64,000 nucleotides of DNA from Psococerastis gibbosa. Lineage: Eukaryota; Arthropoda; Insecta; Psocodea; Psocidae. The stretch spans positions 8,976,874 through 9,040,873 of the forward strand of contig OZ020490.1 of assembly GCA_963971405.1 (NCBI GenBank), given 5' to 3'. The notes under the pieces are model-generated. The model saw only the letters and a list, made by a program, of their open reading frames with translations. It had not been told where the DNA came from and ran no database searches. Positions 63,269-64,000 of this stretch are shown here, piece by piece. The position numbers and the translations under genes were made by a program. Every line of letters starts with the position of its first letter. The first letter of the stretch is position 1.

Positions 63269-64000
63269 GTAAGCAATTTTTTTGGGGGCAGGCTTGCTGT
63301 GCTTTGAAGGTGAATTGTAAAAATACGTCGTTCATCGCATAACCAATAGGCACGAAATTGTTTTTTTAGCCAAATGTCATCCTTCCCACTATAGTACAAT
63401 AATAATAATTATGTCTTAAAGGACTTTTTATGCACCCAGGCCTACTTATAGTGGACCATAGGTCCAATGCCAACGACCCCATGGATTTCAGATTTCAGAT
63501 TTGTACTCTTTCCGTATGAATTTTTGACCATTGGCAAACTGCTATACGTCCTCAATGTCAACCTACACCGGCTACAATTTTTACCATAAGTTAAATGCTC
63601 TAAGAATTGTAAATTGAATTCGCCTAAGTGCTTAAATAGGATGCTCGTATCTTGTTATAATTCGCCTTCTATGCTTAGTGAACCTGTCGCCGAACATAAA
63701 TTAATATATCTTTTATGCATTTTTACGCAGTTCACTACGGCTAATATTTTATGTAGGTTAGAAATCTAAACAGGTTTAGAGAGGTGTCATTACTAAATAA
63801 AATAGGTGGGTCTCCAGGCTCGGTGTTTCGTGGAAATTGTTGTGCAGTTCTTCAAACTTATCGGATGGGGATACATTTTTTTTTATAGTGCGGTAAAACC
63901 CATCGATTACTAATACGGTACTGTGCATCTAGTGACTGTGCCTAATTATTTTTCAAGTTTCGATAAAAATACAAAGTTCGACGAATCCTCCTTGTGATAG
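63269..64000. other. Intronic/3' sequence with a reversed copy of repeat S
   Basis: 63400-63575 is a reversed copy of the repeat at 26585 (AGGACTTTTTATGCACCCAGG, CCAATGCCAACGACCCCAT, CAACCTACACCGGCTACAA). 63576-64000 shows nothing else recognisable besides a TTTTTTTTATAG acceptor-like site at ~63889. Confidence 0.45.

Overview
This is animal nuclear DNA: AT-rich, intron-containing and dominated by transposable elements. Families present are Gypsy and BEL/Pao LTR elements, a DUF4371/ZMYM-type hAT transposon, Penelope-like and LINE 3' ends, tRNA-derived SINEs and many fold-back MITEs. The mixture and the abundance of tacctac/aggta motifs suggest an arthropod, perhaps hemipteran-like. That is an inference from repeat content, and no host gene here identifies the species. 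Nothing is prokaryotic; there are no rRNA genes or CRISPR arrays.

Host genes are few and small. At 1-6245 a ~3.7-kb unit is tandemly duplicated. Each copy carries a gene for an 86-residue protein whose start codon lies in exon 1 (ATG G) and whose remaining codons lie in exon 2, followed by a 3' UTR intron. A divergent relative is spread over 6736-9372 and another terminal exon lies at 53914-54152. All share a G[YF]TGA motif and a basic C-terminal tail, so the window appears to hold a small unrecognised gene family pulled apart by transposons. A separate gene of a probable secreted protein has coding exons at 62023-62108 and 63095-63268, with a possible 5' exon ending at 59490. A lone first exon lies on the minus strand at 23005-23104.

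Layout: 1-9400 gene family with MITEs in its introns; 9400-10815 dispersed repeats; 10816-20392 a whole-looking, very young Gypsy element with 1.8-kb LTRs; 20400-28900 SINE-like repeats, microsatellites, LINE tails and a tRNA-like/hammerhead-like composite; 28936-29820 an 81-bp minisatellite; 30000-40050 repeats and fold-back elements; 40885-51373 a BEL/Pao element (minus strand) with identical-looking LTRs, inserted in an old LINE tail and itself carrying a 3.2-kb hAT transposon with perfect 8-bp target duplications; 51374-64000 LINE and SINE tails, fold-back elements and the remaining host exons.

The most interesting signals are: (1) the small gene family with split start codons and a copy-specific upstream ATG; (2) fold-back elements sharing GGCG..TTCCAC tips and sometimes a core but having different stems, flanked by TAA/TTA duplications; (3) hammerhead-ribozyme-like motifs in Penelope-like palindromes; (4) the three-layer nest LINE <- BEL <- hAT with an intact transposase. 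All calls are by reading the sequence only; no database search was possible.
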